Part shown: piece after piece, positions 1 through 5,999 of the stretch | Position numbering within the stretch: the first letter of the stretch is position 1 | How the letters are laid out: each line of letters starts with the position of its first letter | Source of the DNA: Desulfobulbaceae bacterium UBA5173 | Lineage (GTDB): Bacteria; Desulfobacterota; Desulfobulbia; Desulfobulbales; Desulfobulbaceae | Reading direction: 5' to 3' | Assembly (NCBI GenBank): GCA_002413355.1 | Contig: DHWV01000015.1 | Location: 3,491 to 21,859, forward strand | DNA length: 18,369 bases | Position numbers and translations under genes: made by a program | Notes under the pieces: generated by a model | The model's input: the letters and a program-made list of their open reading frames with translations, nothing else | The model's database searches: none | Told to the model about the DNA's origin: nothing

Positions 1-293
1 AGCCAGCGGTGATTGACGTAAAACATGCCGCAGCGCTGGGCCTCTTCGCGGATAACCGTCTGCGACTGCCGCTTGGTGCCGACAAAAAGAATGGAACCGC
101 CTTTGGCGGCCACATCAGTCATATACGCGCAGGCTTGGCGGAACATGCGCATGGTGGCATCAAGGTTGATAATGTAGATGCCGTTGCGCGGGCCGTAAAT
201 ATACGGCTTCATCTTTGGGTTCCAGCGTCTGGTCTGATGTCCGAAATGCAGACCAGCCTCAAGCATCTGCCGCATGGTGACTTGCACTGCCAT
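1..293 (-). CDS. rpsB: 30S ribosomal protein S2 (uS2), 5' part only
   Basis: Encodes the N-terminal 97 residues of uS2, which sits at the head-body junction of the small subunit and is needed for S1 docking. The start is the ATG at 293-291, followed by the typical uS2 opening M-A-V-Q-V-T-M-R-Q-M-L-E-A-G-L-H-F-G-H-Q. The W-N-P-K-M-K-P-Y-I-Y and I-L-F-V-G-T-K-R-Q motifs of the family follow. An AGGAG ribosome binding site lies at 299-303 on this strand, about 5 bases from the ATG. The gene is cut by the left window edge. In many bacteria tsf follows, but that would lie outside. It is transcribed divergently from the TPR gene that starts at 634. Identification is certain; only the extent is unknown. 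Confidence 0.97.
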   Translation of the reverse strand, partial: MAVQVTMRQMLEAGLHFGHQTRRWNPKMKPYIYGPRNGIYIINLDATMRMFRQACAYMTDVAAKGGSILFVGTKRQSQTVIREEAQRCGMFYVNHRW

Positions 294-553
294 TTTTGCT
301 CCTTTTTATGGTTGGTTCCTCCACTCCAAAGTCCGATTCCGCAAGGGAACACCAAAGGACGAAAAGGGAGTGTGTGTGATGAGCCGCCGCGCTGCTGCGG
401 CGATAATGCTGCCCTGCTTTCTTACCATAACGACTGAAGAACAGCAAGAACATCCTGTTGCGGTGCGGCAAGGAAAAAATGCGCTGCCTGCGCCGCCGCT
501 TGTTCCGGCTGGCCAGCAAGGAGACGCAGTGCTGATCCGCCGCCGCATTTTCT

Positions 554-582
554 TTGAAGAAGTGCCGCGTTTGGAGAATAAT
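554..582 (+). promoter_or_regulatory. candidate sigma-70 promoter for the TPR gene
   Basis: A -35-like TTGAAG at 554-559 (4 of 6 consensus bases) is separated by exactly 17 bases from a -10-like AATAAT at 577-582 (5 of 6). Transcription would begin near 589, giving a leader of roughly 45 bases before the ribosome binding site and ATG at 634. This is a by-eye match in one place and has not been tested statistically. If real, it favours the 634 start over the upstream in-frame ATG at 379. Confidence 0.4.
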
Positions 583-618
583 GCGCGGACACGGCGGGAA
601 TCAGCCTGCGCAAAAGAC

Positions 619-625
619 AAGGAGG
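619..625 (+). promoter_or_regulatory. ribosome binding site deciding the TPR gene start
   Basis: AAGGAGG, a full Shine-Dalgarno match, ends 8 bases before the ATG at 634. It is the strongest translation signal in the open frame and is the reason for choosing this start over the ATG at 379, which has only GGGAG at 366-370. Confidence 0.7.
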
Positions 626-633
626 AACGGGCT

Positions 634-2484
634 ATGAACGAGGTGAGCGTCTGGATAACCCAGTATCAGCAACCACTGCTGCTGATTTGCTACGGCCTGC
701 TTGTTGTTACCCTGCTGCTCAAATGCGGTGAGCGCAAAGGACGGCTGCCGCATCTGATTTTTTTCCTTATCCTCTTCGTCATGGCCGCTGTAATCTTTCT
801 GGCCAAGGATGACCCAGCCATCTGGATTCCTGCGGCAATCGCTCTGCTGACTGTTGCCGCGCCAACGGCCTTGAGCTGGAAGCCAGCGGACAAGCCCGAC
901 GGGATGCGGCAATATGAGGAGGAGCTGAAAACCCTGCGCCAGCAGATTCTTGCGCTGCAAGCCTCCGGCGCAATGGCGGACGACAAGCAGCGGCAGCTTC
1001 TTGAAACACAATTGCAGGCTGTGCAGGAGCATCTGGCCGACATCCGGGAGAGCTGGAAGGAGGAGCAGCTGCGCCGCAAAGCTGCGGATGAGGCCCTTGA
1101 CCAGATGAAATGCCAGATGCCGGAGGCGCGGATTGCTGAAGCCAAGCTGCGGCTGGCAAAGAACGACACCAAAGCGGCGAAAGAGACCTTTGCCGAGGTG
1201 CGCAAGCAGGCGGGCAAAACGGCGGCCTTGGCTGCGCACCACGAGGGCAAGCTGGCTGAAGGTGAAGTGAAGTATGCCGAGGCGATGGAGCTGTACCGGA
1301 CAGCCGCGCTGCTGGAGAAGGACAACCCGGACTATTTGCTGGCTGCCGGGAAGATGGCCCGCAAGCTCGCCGAGTACAAGCAGGCGCAGGAATGGCTGGA
1401 GCGGCTGCTGGAACTGCGGGAGGCGGAGGGGAAAAATGATGCCGCGCTTGGCGACGCGCTGCACGAGCTGGCTTTGCTGCATAAAGACTTGGGGCAATAC
1501 GCGGCGGCGGAGCCGTTGTACCTGCGGGCGGTTGCGGTGAAGGAACAGGCTCTTGGGAAAGAGCATCCTGAGGTGGCGGAAGTGCTAAATGACTTGGCTG
1601 TGCTGTACCGGCGGGAAGGAAAATACGTTGAGGCGGAGCCGCTGTATTTACGTGCTCTTGCCTTAAAGGAGCAATATTTTGGCAAAGAGCATCCAAGCGT
1701 GGCGCAGACGTTAAATGATCTTGGATTATTGTATAAAAATCAAGGACGGTTAGCAGAAACTGAATCTCTGTATCTACGTTCTCTTGAAATTAGAGAAAAA
1801 GATATAGGTAAAAAACACCTTGATGTAGCAGAGAGTGCAAACAATCTTGCTGCACTCTACCGGAAGCAAGAAAGATATGTAGAAGCAGAACCGTTATATC
1901 TTCGTTCGCTTGCTATCAGAGAAGCTATTCTTGGTAAAGAGCATCCACTTGTAGCTTTGAGTTTGAATAACCTTGCCTTCTTGTTCGCGCAGGAAGATAG
2001 ATACGTAGAAGCTGAACCGCTGTATTTACGTTCTCTTGCTATCAGAGAACATGCTTTGGGCAAAGACCATTCATATGTCGCATCCAGTCTCAATAATCTC
2101 GCCAGCCTTTACCGGGCGCAAGGCAGATACGAGGAAGCGAAGCCGCTGCTTCATCGCGCTCTTCAGATTCTTGAGAACAAGCTGGGAAAAGACCATGCTA
2201 ATGTGGCAACTACCTTGCGCATCATGGCTAAACTCTACCGCGACCAAGGACAATACGCGGAAGCGGAGCCGCTGTTTCAACGCGCCCTGTCCATCATGCA
2301 GGCAAAACTCCCTGCCGGGCATTCACGCATTGCCGCCTGCCAGAAGGACTACGATGAGATGAAGGAGAAGCCCCTACGGGGTGCATTCGGACAGTGTCAC
2401 CGAGCTTTGCGTGAAAAAATCAGCGCGGGAGCAAGGTGCGGCGGCTGCCCAGCACATGCAGAAGCCAGTCAAAGCCGAATTTGA
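634..2484 (+). CDS. membrane-anchored coiled-coil protein with kinesin-light-chain-type TPR repeats
   Basis: A 616-residue protein of unknown function. Three hydrophobic segments (about 14-30, 39-57, 60-81) anchor it in the inner membrane. A charged, coiled-coil-like stretch follows (about 91-155), then two or three degenerate TPR-like units (about 163-262). Last come seven 42-residue TPR units (273-566) with the consensus N-N-L-A-x-L-Y near the start, A-E-P-L-Y-L-R in the middle and L-G-K-x-H-P at the end. Such arrays bind other proteins; the partner is not visible. I chose the ATG at 634 because AAGGAGG lies at 619-625 with ideal spacing and a candidate promoter sits just upstream. The frame is open back to an ATG at 379, so an 85-residue N-terminal extension is possible. 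Repeats 3-5 are markedly more AT-rich than the rest. The last ~40 residues run antisense into, or close to, the ykgJ-like gene. Confidence 0.85.
   Translation: MNEVSVWITQYQQPLLLICYGLLVVTLLLKCGERKGRLPHLIFFLILFVMAAVIFLAKDDPAIWIPAAIALLTVAAPTALSWKPADKPDGMRQYEEELKTLRQQILALQASGAMADDKQRQLLETQLQAVQEHLADIRESWKEEQLRRKAADEALDQMKCQMPEARIAEAKLRLAKNDTKAAKETFAEVRKQAGKTAALAAHHEGKLAEGEVKYAEAMELYRTAALLEKDNPDYLLAAGKMARKLAEYKQAQEWLERLLELREAEGKNDAALGDALHELALLHKDLGQYAAAEPLYLRAVAVKEQALGKEHPEVAEVLNDLAVLYRREGKYVEAEPLYLRALALKEQYFGKEHPSVAQTLNDLGLLYKNQGRLAETESLYLRSLEIREKDIGKKHLDVAESANNLAALYRKQERYVEAEPLYLRSLAIREAILGKEHPLVALSLNNLAFLFAQEDRYVEAEPLYLRSLAIREHALGKDHSYVASSLNNLASLYRAQGRYEEAKPLLHRALQILENKLGKDHANVATTLRIMAKLYRDQGQYAEAEPLFQRALSIMQAKLPAGHSRIAACQKDYDEMKEKPLRGAFGQCHRALREKISAGARCGGCPAHAEASQSRI
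1450..2331 (+). repeat. seven tandem 126-bp units encoding 42-residue TPRs
   Basis: Seven in-frame 126-bp units begin near 1450, 1576, 1702, 1828, 1954, 2080 and 2206, each ending at an L-G-K-x-H-x-x-V-type motif (L-P-A-G-H in the last). Units 4 and 5 are close relatives at DNA level, for example sharing the string for L-A-I-R-E. Hand counts of GC in 120-base blocks are 63% (1381-1500), 51% (1561-1680), 38% (1741-1860), 40% (1861-1980), 55% (2101-2220) and 60% (2221-2340). The array is therefore a compositional mosaic with an AT-rich core. Confidence 0.9.
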
Positions 2485-3184
2485 GCAGCTCTCCGTCGTC
2501 CTGCTCAATCCGTTTGCGCCGGTCGCGGTCAAGACGGAATCCGGCCAGCAGATTGTGCTGCCGGACATGATCGCGGAATGTATCAAGATTATAACAAATC
2601 ATGAACGCAAGCTGCTGAAGCGGCCCGCCGTGCCCTTCGCCCTGCCACGGGTTGGCGGCGAAGAATGCGTCCACTTCCGCCCAACGGTCGTTGAACAGAT
2701 TGAACTCTATAAGCTGCTGCTCGCGCTCCCACTGCTTGACGGTACAGGTCTGCGGCTCGTCATGCCCCTTGCAGTAGGAATGCCCGGTCATGAACCAGCG
2801 GCTGCGGAGCGTGCCGTTCGCCGTCTTTTCCACAGCCCTTTCCAAAGGATAGGTGCGGCAGGCTGATGGCCGATCTTTGTACACTGAACAGCCGTGTTCA
2901 GCAAGAAAAGGACACAGATGCCCGCCGTCAGCCCGCATGTTGAGGTAAACCGCCGGAAAAAACGGATGCGTTCCTGCGCCAAGTCGGGTGTGCTGCTCCA
3001 AAAAATGTGCTGAACTGAGGGCAAGACGGTTCTTCAGCCGCAGAACATCATAGGGAAAAAGCCGCAGCTCAACTTGGCGGCAGCAGGAAAGAAAGCAGCT
3101 CACTCCAGCATGGCAGCGGAATCGAAATGGCTCTGCGCTGAGTTCTGGCCAATCAGAGAGAGGCGGCCTGAAATCTTCGTTCAT
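2420..3184 (-). CDS. YkgJ-family cysteine-cluster protein
   Basis: A 254-residue soluble protein of the YkgJ family (zinc- or iron-chelating cysteine-cluster domain). The biochemical role of this family is not established. The N-terminal cluster is C24-x5-C30-x3-C34-C35. The second half has the family hallmark C91-P-F-L-x4-C99-S-V-Y-K-D-R-P-S-A-C109-R-T-Y-P-L, with further cysteines at 138, 147 and 197. The start is taken as the ATG at 3184-3182; an in-frame TTG at 3196 is the only near alternative. Neither has a visible Shine-Dalgarno. The start lies just 2 bases past the T-rich tract of the ribosomal-cluster terminator, so expression needs read-through or an unseen promoter. The 3' end overlaps the convergent TPR gene by 65 bp. 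Confidence 0.88.
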   Translation of the reverse strand: MNEDFRPPLSDWPELSAEPFRFRCHAGVSCFLSCCRQVELRLFPYDVLRLKNRLALSSAHFLEQHTRLGAGTHPFFPAVYLNMRADGGHLCPFLAEHGCSVYKDRPSACRTYPLERAVEKTANGTLRSRWFMTGHSYCKGHDEPQTCTVKQWEREQQLIEFNLFNDRWAEVDAFFAANPWQGEGHGGPLQQLAFMICYNLDTFRDHVRQHNLLAGFRLDRDRRKRIEQDDGELLKFGFDWLLHVLGSRRTLLPR

Positions 3185-3186
3185 GG

Positions 3187-3227
3187 CAAATAACAAAGCC
3201 GGATTGATGAATATTCATCAATCCGGC
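3187..3227 (-). terminator. Rho-independent terminator of the ribosomal-protein block
   Basis: Bases 3198-3227 form a perfect 30-bp palindrome, two 15-base arms with no spacer (arms GCCGGATTGATGAAT and its complement). On the minus strand the arm is followed immediately by a T-rich tract at 3197-3187 (TTTGTTATTTG). It lies 38 bases after the rplQ stop. The plus strand has no T-tract on the other side, so it should terminate only leftward transcription. A spacerless dyad of this length could also be a protein-binding operator for the ykgJ-like gene. Confidence 0.82.
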
Positions 3228-3265
3228 CTGGTCTGTGGTTCAGCAAAAAACAACAAAACGTCCGC

Positions 3266-3679
3266 TCATGCCTCGCTGCCGCTCTGCTGCTCTTCGACCT
3301 GCTGCGGCTTAGGAGCCGGAGCTTCGTAGTTCACCAGCTCAATCAGGGCCATCGGCGCAGCATCGCCAGGCCGGGTGCCGGTTCGGATGATACGGGTGTA
3401 GCCGCCTGGACGCTGGGCATACTGCGGAGCCAGCTCGTTGAACAGCTTGGTGACAATGCCCTTGGAGCGGATGTAAGCTGCCGCCTGCCGCTTGGCATGA
3501 AGATCCCCACGCTTGCCGAGAGTGATCATTTTCTCAGCGGCCCGCCGCACTTCCTTAGCCTTGGGCAAGGTGGTGACGATGCGCTCATGTTCCAGCAGAG
3601 AGGTCACGATGTTGCGAAGCATCGCCAAGCGGTGCGCACTGTCTCTGTTCAGTTTTCTGCCAGCACTTCTATGTCTCAT
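3266..3679 (-). CDS. rplQ: 50S ribosomal protein L17 (bL17)
   Basis: A 137-residue bL17, a large-subunit protein near the peptide exit side. The opening M-R-H-R-S-A-G-R-K-L-N-R and the following H-R-L-A-M-L-R-N-I-V segment are diagnostic, as is R-P-G-G-Y-T-R-I-I-R-T-G near residues 90-101. The tail beyond about residue 118 is a Q/E/P-rich extension that varies in the family. The ATG at 3679 is preceded by an AAGGA at about 9 bases. It is the last gene of the block, 65 bases after the rpoA stop, and a strong terminator follows. Confidence 0.98.
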   Translation of the reverse strand: MRHRSAGRKLNRDSAHRLAMLRNIVTSLLEHERIVTTLPKAKEVRRAAEKMITLGKRGDLHAKRQAAAYIRSKGIVTKLFNELAPQYAQRPGGYTRIIRTGTRPGDAAPMALIELVNYEAPAPKPQQVEEQQSGSEA

Positions 3680-3726
3680 GATAGTGTTGTCCTTGTCTGT
3701 CGAAAAAATCAGCGGGGTGGCGGAAA

Positions 3727-3744
3727 CCGTTGGTTTGGCAACGG
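3727..3744 (-). other. stem-loop between rpoA and rplQ
   Basis: Immediately after the rpoA TAG stop, CCGTTG and CAACGG (3739-3744 and 3727-3732, read on the minus strand) can form a 6-bp stem with a 6-base loop. No T-run follows directly, so it is not a classical terminator. It could slow 3' exonucleases or partly attenuate rplQ. The structure is seen by eye; a function is inference only. Confidence 0.35.
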
Positions 3745-4797
3745 CTACTCTTCCTCGTAGGTGCGTTCCCTTTCCCGCTGATCAGGCGGAATCCAACCCT
3801 CAAGGTTCATATTAAGGGTCAGATTGTGCTGAGAAAGCAGTGCCTTGATCTCGTTCAGCGACTTGCGGCCAAAATTTTTAGTTTTCAGCATTTCGGCATC
3901 AGTTTTCTGCACGAGCTGGCCGATATACTGAATGTCGGCGTTTTTCAGACAGTTGGCGGAACGAACAGACAGCTCCATATCCTCAACGTTTTTATCGAGG
4001 AACACCGGGAAACCACCCGCGCCGTCGCCATCGCCTTTCAGCCGCTCAGGAGCGGAAGCTTCCTGCTCGTTGAAGTTAATAAAAACCGTCATCTGCTCTT
4101 TAAGAATTTTGGCCGCATAGGCCAAGGTATTCTCTGGAGATACTGAGCCATCGGTCTCAATCTCCATCGTCAGACGGTCATAGTCGGTATGCTGACCGAC
4201 GCGGGCTTGGCTGACCACATACTGCATCCGCCGCACCGGCGAAAAAGCAGCATCAAGAGAGATCACACCAATAGGCTGATCTTCCTTTTTGTTCCATTCC
4301 GCCGGAACATACCCCTTGCCCCACTGTATTTCCAGCTCGGCCACAAAGGAAGCGTTTTCACCGGTTACGGTGCAGATGTGCTGGTCCGGGTTCATGATTT
4401 CAACCCCTGGCCCGTCAATGTCCGCCGCTGTCACCCGACCTGGCCCGTTCTTCCTGATGAAGGCTGTCTTCGTCTCGGAAGAATTCAGTTTAGGCCGCAC
4501 CAATTTCAGGTTCAGAATGATGTCAGCCACATCTTCATGCACGCCGTCGATGGTGGTGAATTCATGCTGCGCTCCTTCAATACGCACCGATGTAACAGCC
4601 GCACCGCGAATGGAGGACAGCAGTATCCTGCGCAGGGAGTTGCCAATGGTCGCCGCAAAGCCCCGCTCCAGCGGCTGACAGACAAACTTGCCGTATCTGG
4701 ACGAATAAGAGCTTTTGGCAACTTCCAGCCGCTCCGGCATAACTAAATTATGCCAATTTTTGTAAAAGGGATTGTCATCCCGGATTTCCTGCCCCAT
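3745..4797 (-). CDS. rpoA: DNA-directed RNA polymerase subunit alpha
   Basis: A 350-residue alpha subunit, which dimerises to nucleate RNA polymerase assembly. The N-terminal domain shows the L-E-R-G-F-A-A-T-I-G-N-S-L-R-R-I-L-L-S-S motif at about 43-62. The C-terminal domain (about 267-337) has E-L-S-V-R-S-A-N-C-L, where R279 corresponds to the DNA- and activator-contacting arginine of E. coli (R265), and ends with the N-L-x-G-W segment. The inter-domain linker contains an acidic, Gly-rich run (G-D-G-D-G-A-G-G near 255-262). A charged tail follows position 337. It is slightly longer than the usual 330-345. The ATG at 4797 is 18 bases after the rpsD stop; an internal Met20 is a less likely start. 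The stop is TAG. Confidence 0.98.
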   Translation of the reverse strand: MGQEIRDDNPFYKNWHNLVMPERLEVAKSSYSSRYGKFVCQPLERGFAATIGNSLRRILLSSIRGAAVTSVRIEGAQHEFTTIDGVHEDVADIILNLKLVRPKLNSSETKTAFIRKNGPGRVTAADIDGPGVEIMNPDQHICTVTGENASFVAELEIQWGKGYVPAEWNKKEDQPIGVISLDAAFSPVRRMQYVVSQARVGQHTDYDRLTMEIETDGSVSPENTLAYAAKILKEQMTVFINFNEQEASAPERLKGDGDGAGGFPVFLDKNVEDMELSVRSANCLKNADIQYIGQLVQKTDAEMLKTKNFGRKSLNEIKALLSQHNLTLNMNLEGWIPPDQRERERTYEEE

Positions 4798-4815
4798 GCG
4801 ACACCTGGCCTTGTT

Positions 4816-5445
4816 TTACTTAGAGTACAGTTCGACAATGAGATGTTCATTGATCGGCATGGTGATTTCATCCCGAGCAGGCATCCTCATGACCTTTCCC
4901 TGAAAACTCGCCTTGTCCATTTCCAGCCAGGCCGGAATGCCTCGACGGGAAGCATCCTGCATGTTTTCTTGGATCATGGCGTTCTTGCGGCTCTTTTCCT
5001 TGAGGGCGACTATATCGCCGGGCCGCACTTGGAAGGAAGGAATATTCGCCTTTCTGCCGCTGACCTGAAAATGGTTGTGACGGATTAGCTGGCGGGCCTG
5101 ATCGCGGGACGACCCGAAACCGAGCCGATAGACCACGTTATCCAGACGGCATTCGAGCATGGCCAACAGATTGTAGCCGGTGACACCTTTCGCCCGGTCA
5201 GCTTCATGAAAATATCTACGGAATTGCGTTTCGAGCATTCCGTACATGTGCTTGACCTTCTGCTTCTCGCGCAACTGCACGGCGTAGTCGGAAGTCTTGC
5301 GGAACTGGTTCTGTCCGTGCTGGCCCGGTGCAAAGGCCCGCCGCTCGAATGAGCATTTGTCAGAATGGCAGCGTTCGCCCTTCAAGTACAGTTTCAGATT
5401 TTCACGCCTGCACATTCTACAGGAAGCTCCGGTGTATCTGGCCAC
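4816..5445 (-). CDS. rpsD: 30S ribosomal protein S4 (uS4), cysteine-containing form
   Basis: A 209-residue uS4, a primary 16S rRNA binder that nucleates the 5' domain. The zinc-binding set C9-x2-C12-x13-C26-x4-C31 is intact, so this is the C+ form. The S4 RNA-binding domain follows from about residue 98 (L-E-C-R-L-D-N-V-V-Y-R-L-G-F). The start codon is GTG at 5445-5443, with GAGAGGA about 9 bases upstream; no ATG is available without losing the conserved M-A-R-Y-T-G-A. In the S4 family the protein commonly represses its own mRNA. The 102-base gap before this gene is the longest inside the block. Confidence 0.98.
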   Translation of the reverse strand: MARYTGASCRMCRRENLKLYLKGERCHSDKCSFERRAFAPGQHGQNQFRKTSDYAVQLREKQKVKHMYGMLETQFRRYFHEADRAKGVTGYNLLAMLECRLDNVVYRLGFGSSRDQARQLIRHNHFQVSGRKANIPSFQVRPGDIVALKEKSRKNAMIQENMQDASRRGIPAWLEMDKASFQGKVMRMPARDEITMPINEHLIVELYSK

Positions 5446-5547
5446 TTATTCTTTCCTCTCCAAAATAATGATCGGTCGGTAACGGTTTTACGCTGCGGTC
5501 AGCTTTGCGCTGGCAACGACCGTACAAAAAACAACTCTGCTTTTGGC
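5446..5547 (-). other. rpsD leader with a possible compound stem-loop
   Basis: This 102-base gap between rpsK and rpsD is the longest non-coding spacer inside the gene block. At 5496-5522 two stacked short stems are possible on the minus-strand RNA: CGGT with ACCG outside (a 6-base bulge on one side) and CAGC with GCTG inside around a 5-base loop. A T-rich stretch (about 5525-5534) precedes it. It could be an autoregulatory leader or just a spacer; no consensus is recognised. Confidence 0.3.
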
Positions 5548-5964
5548 TCAAACCCGCCGACGCTTCGGCGGCTTGCAGCCATTGTGCGGTACCGGTGTGA
5601 CATCAACAATTCTGCTGATCTCCAAGTCGGTTCCGGCCAGTGCCCGCAGGGCGGACTCGCGTCCCGGCCCAGGGCCTTTGACCCGGATCTCCACTTTGCG
5701 CAGCCCGGTCTCCTTTGCCTTGGCGACAGCGTCGCTGAGGGCATTCTGGGCGGCGAAGGGAGTTGATTTGCGCGATCCTTTGAAACCAATCACACCAGCA
5801 CTGGACCATGACAGCACATTGCCCAGTTTGTCGGCGATCGTCACCAACGTGTTGTTAAAGGTGGAATAAATGAACACTATTCCTTCCTGCACGTTTTTTC
5901 GCTCCCGACGCGGGGTTTTGCTCTTGCCCTTGCTGTCGGCGGCGCCTTTTTTCTCCTTTGCCAT
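5548..5964 (-). CDS. rpsK: 30S ribosomal protein S11 (uS11)
   Basis: A 138-residue uS11, part of the small-subunit platform near the mRNA exit and the Shine-Dalgarno helix. Seen: G-I-V-F-I-Y-S-T-F-N-N-T-L-V-T-I near residues 28-43, the K-G-S-R-K-S-T-P-F-A-A-Q segment, and the invariant C-terminal H-N-G-C-K-P-P-K-R-R-R-V. The N-terminal 25 residues are a lysine-rich tail, as usual. The ATG at 5964 is preceded by GGAGCAGAG. It follows rpsM by 35 bases. Confidence 0.98.
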   Translation of the reverse strand: MAKEKKGAADSKGKSKTPRRERKNVQEGIVFIYSTFNNTLVTIADKLGNVLSWSSAGVIGFKGSRKSTPFAAQNALSDAVAKAKETGLRKVEIRVKGPGPGRESALRALAGTDLEISRIVDVTPVPHNGCKPPKRRRV

Positions 5965-5999
5965 CTCTGCTCCGTGCGTATGTTGTCAAGCCCGCGCTT

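Larger units (their letters stand above)
294..633. other. 340-bp divergent intergenic region between rpsB and the TPR gene
   Basis: This stretch carries the 5' leaders of two divergent genes. On the minus strand it must hold the rpsB leader and its promoter, but I could not find a convincing sigma-70 promoter for rpsB. A GC-rich stem (CGCCGC at 385-390 against GCGGCG at 397-402, 6-nt loop) would lie in that leader. On the plus strand there is a candidate promoter at 554-582. The TPR reading frame stays open upstream of its preferred start back to an ATG at 379, which has its own purine-rich GGGAG at 366-370, so part of this region could be coding. Confidence 0.6.

Noticed and set aside
385..402. 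GC-rich stem in the rpsB leader as a known S2 regulatory RNA
   Set aside because: A 6-bp stem of CGCCGC type arises easily in GC-rich DNA, and I do not recognise any conserved S2 leader motif around it.
9..437. 142-codon plus-strand open frame over the rpsB start
   Set aside because: Antisense to rpsB, which has unmistakable uS2 sequence.
400..450. Possible rpsB promoter on the minus strand (TTGCTG with TAAGAA 17 bases on, or CATTAT)
   Set aside because: The -10 matches are 3 of 6 or the matching -35 is 2 of 6. Too weak to list.
601..1566. 321-codon minus-strand open frame opposite the TPR gene
   Set aside because: Antisense to clear coiled-coil and TPR coding sequence; its Leu/Arg/Gln-rich translation mirrors the repeats. 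A second one at 779-1696 is Pro/Ala-rich for the same reason.
2381..2866. 161-codon plus-strand open frame opposite the ykgJ-like gene
   Set aside because: It lies entirely antisense to a gene with clear family motifs, has no recognisable domain and no good ribosome binding site. It is a shadow.
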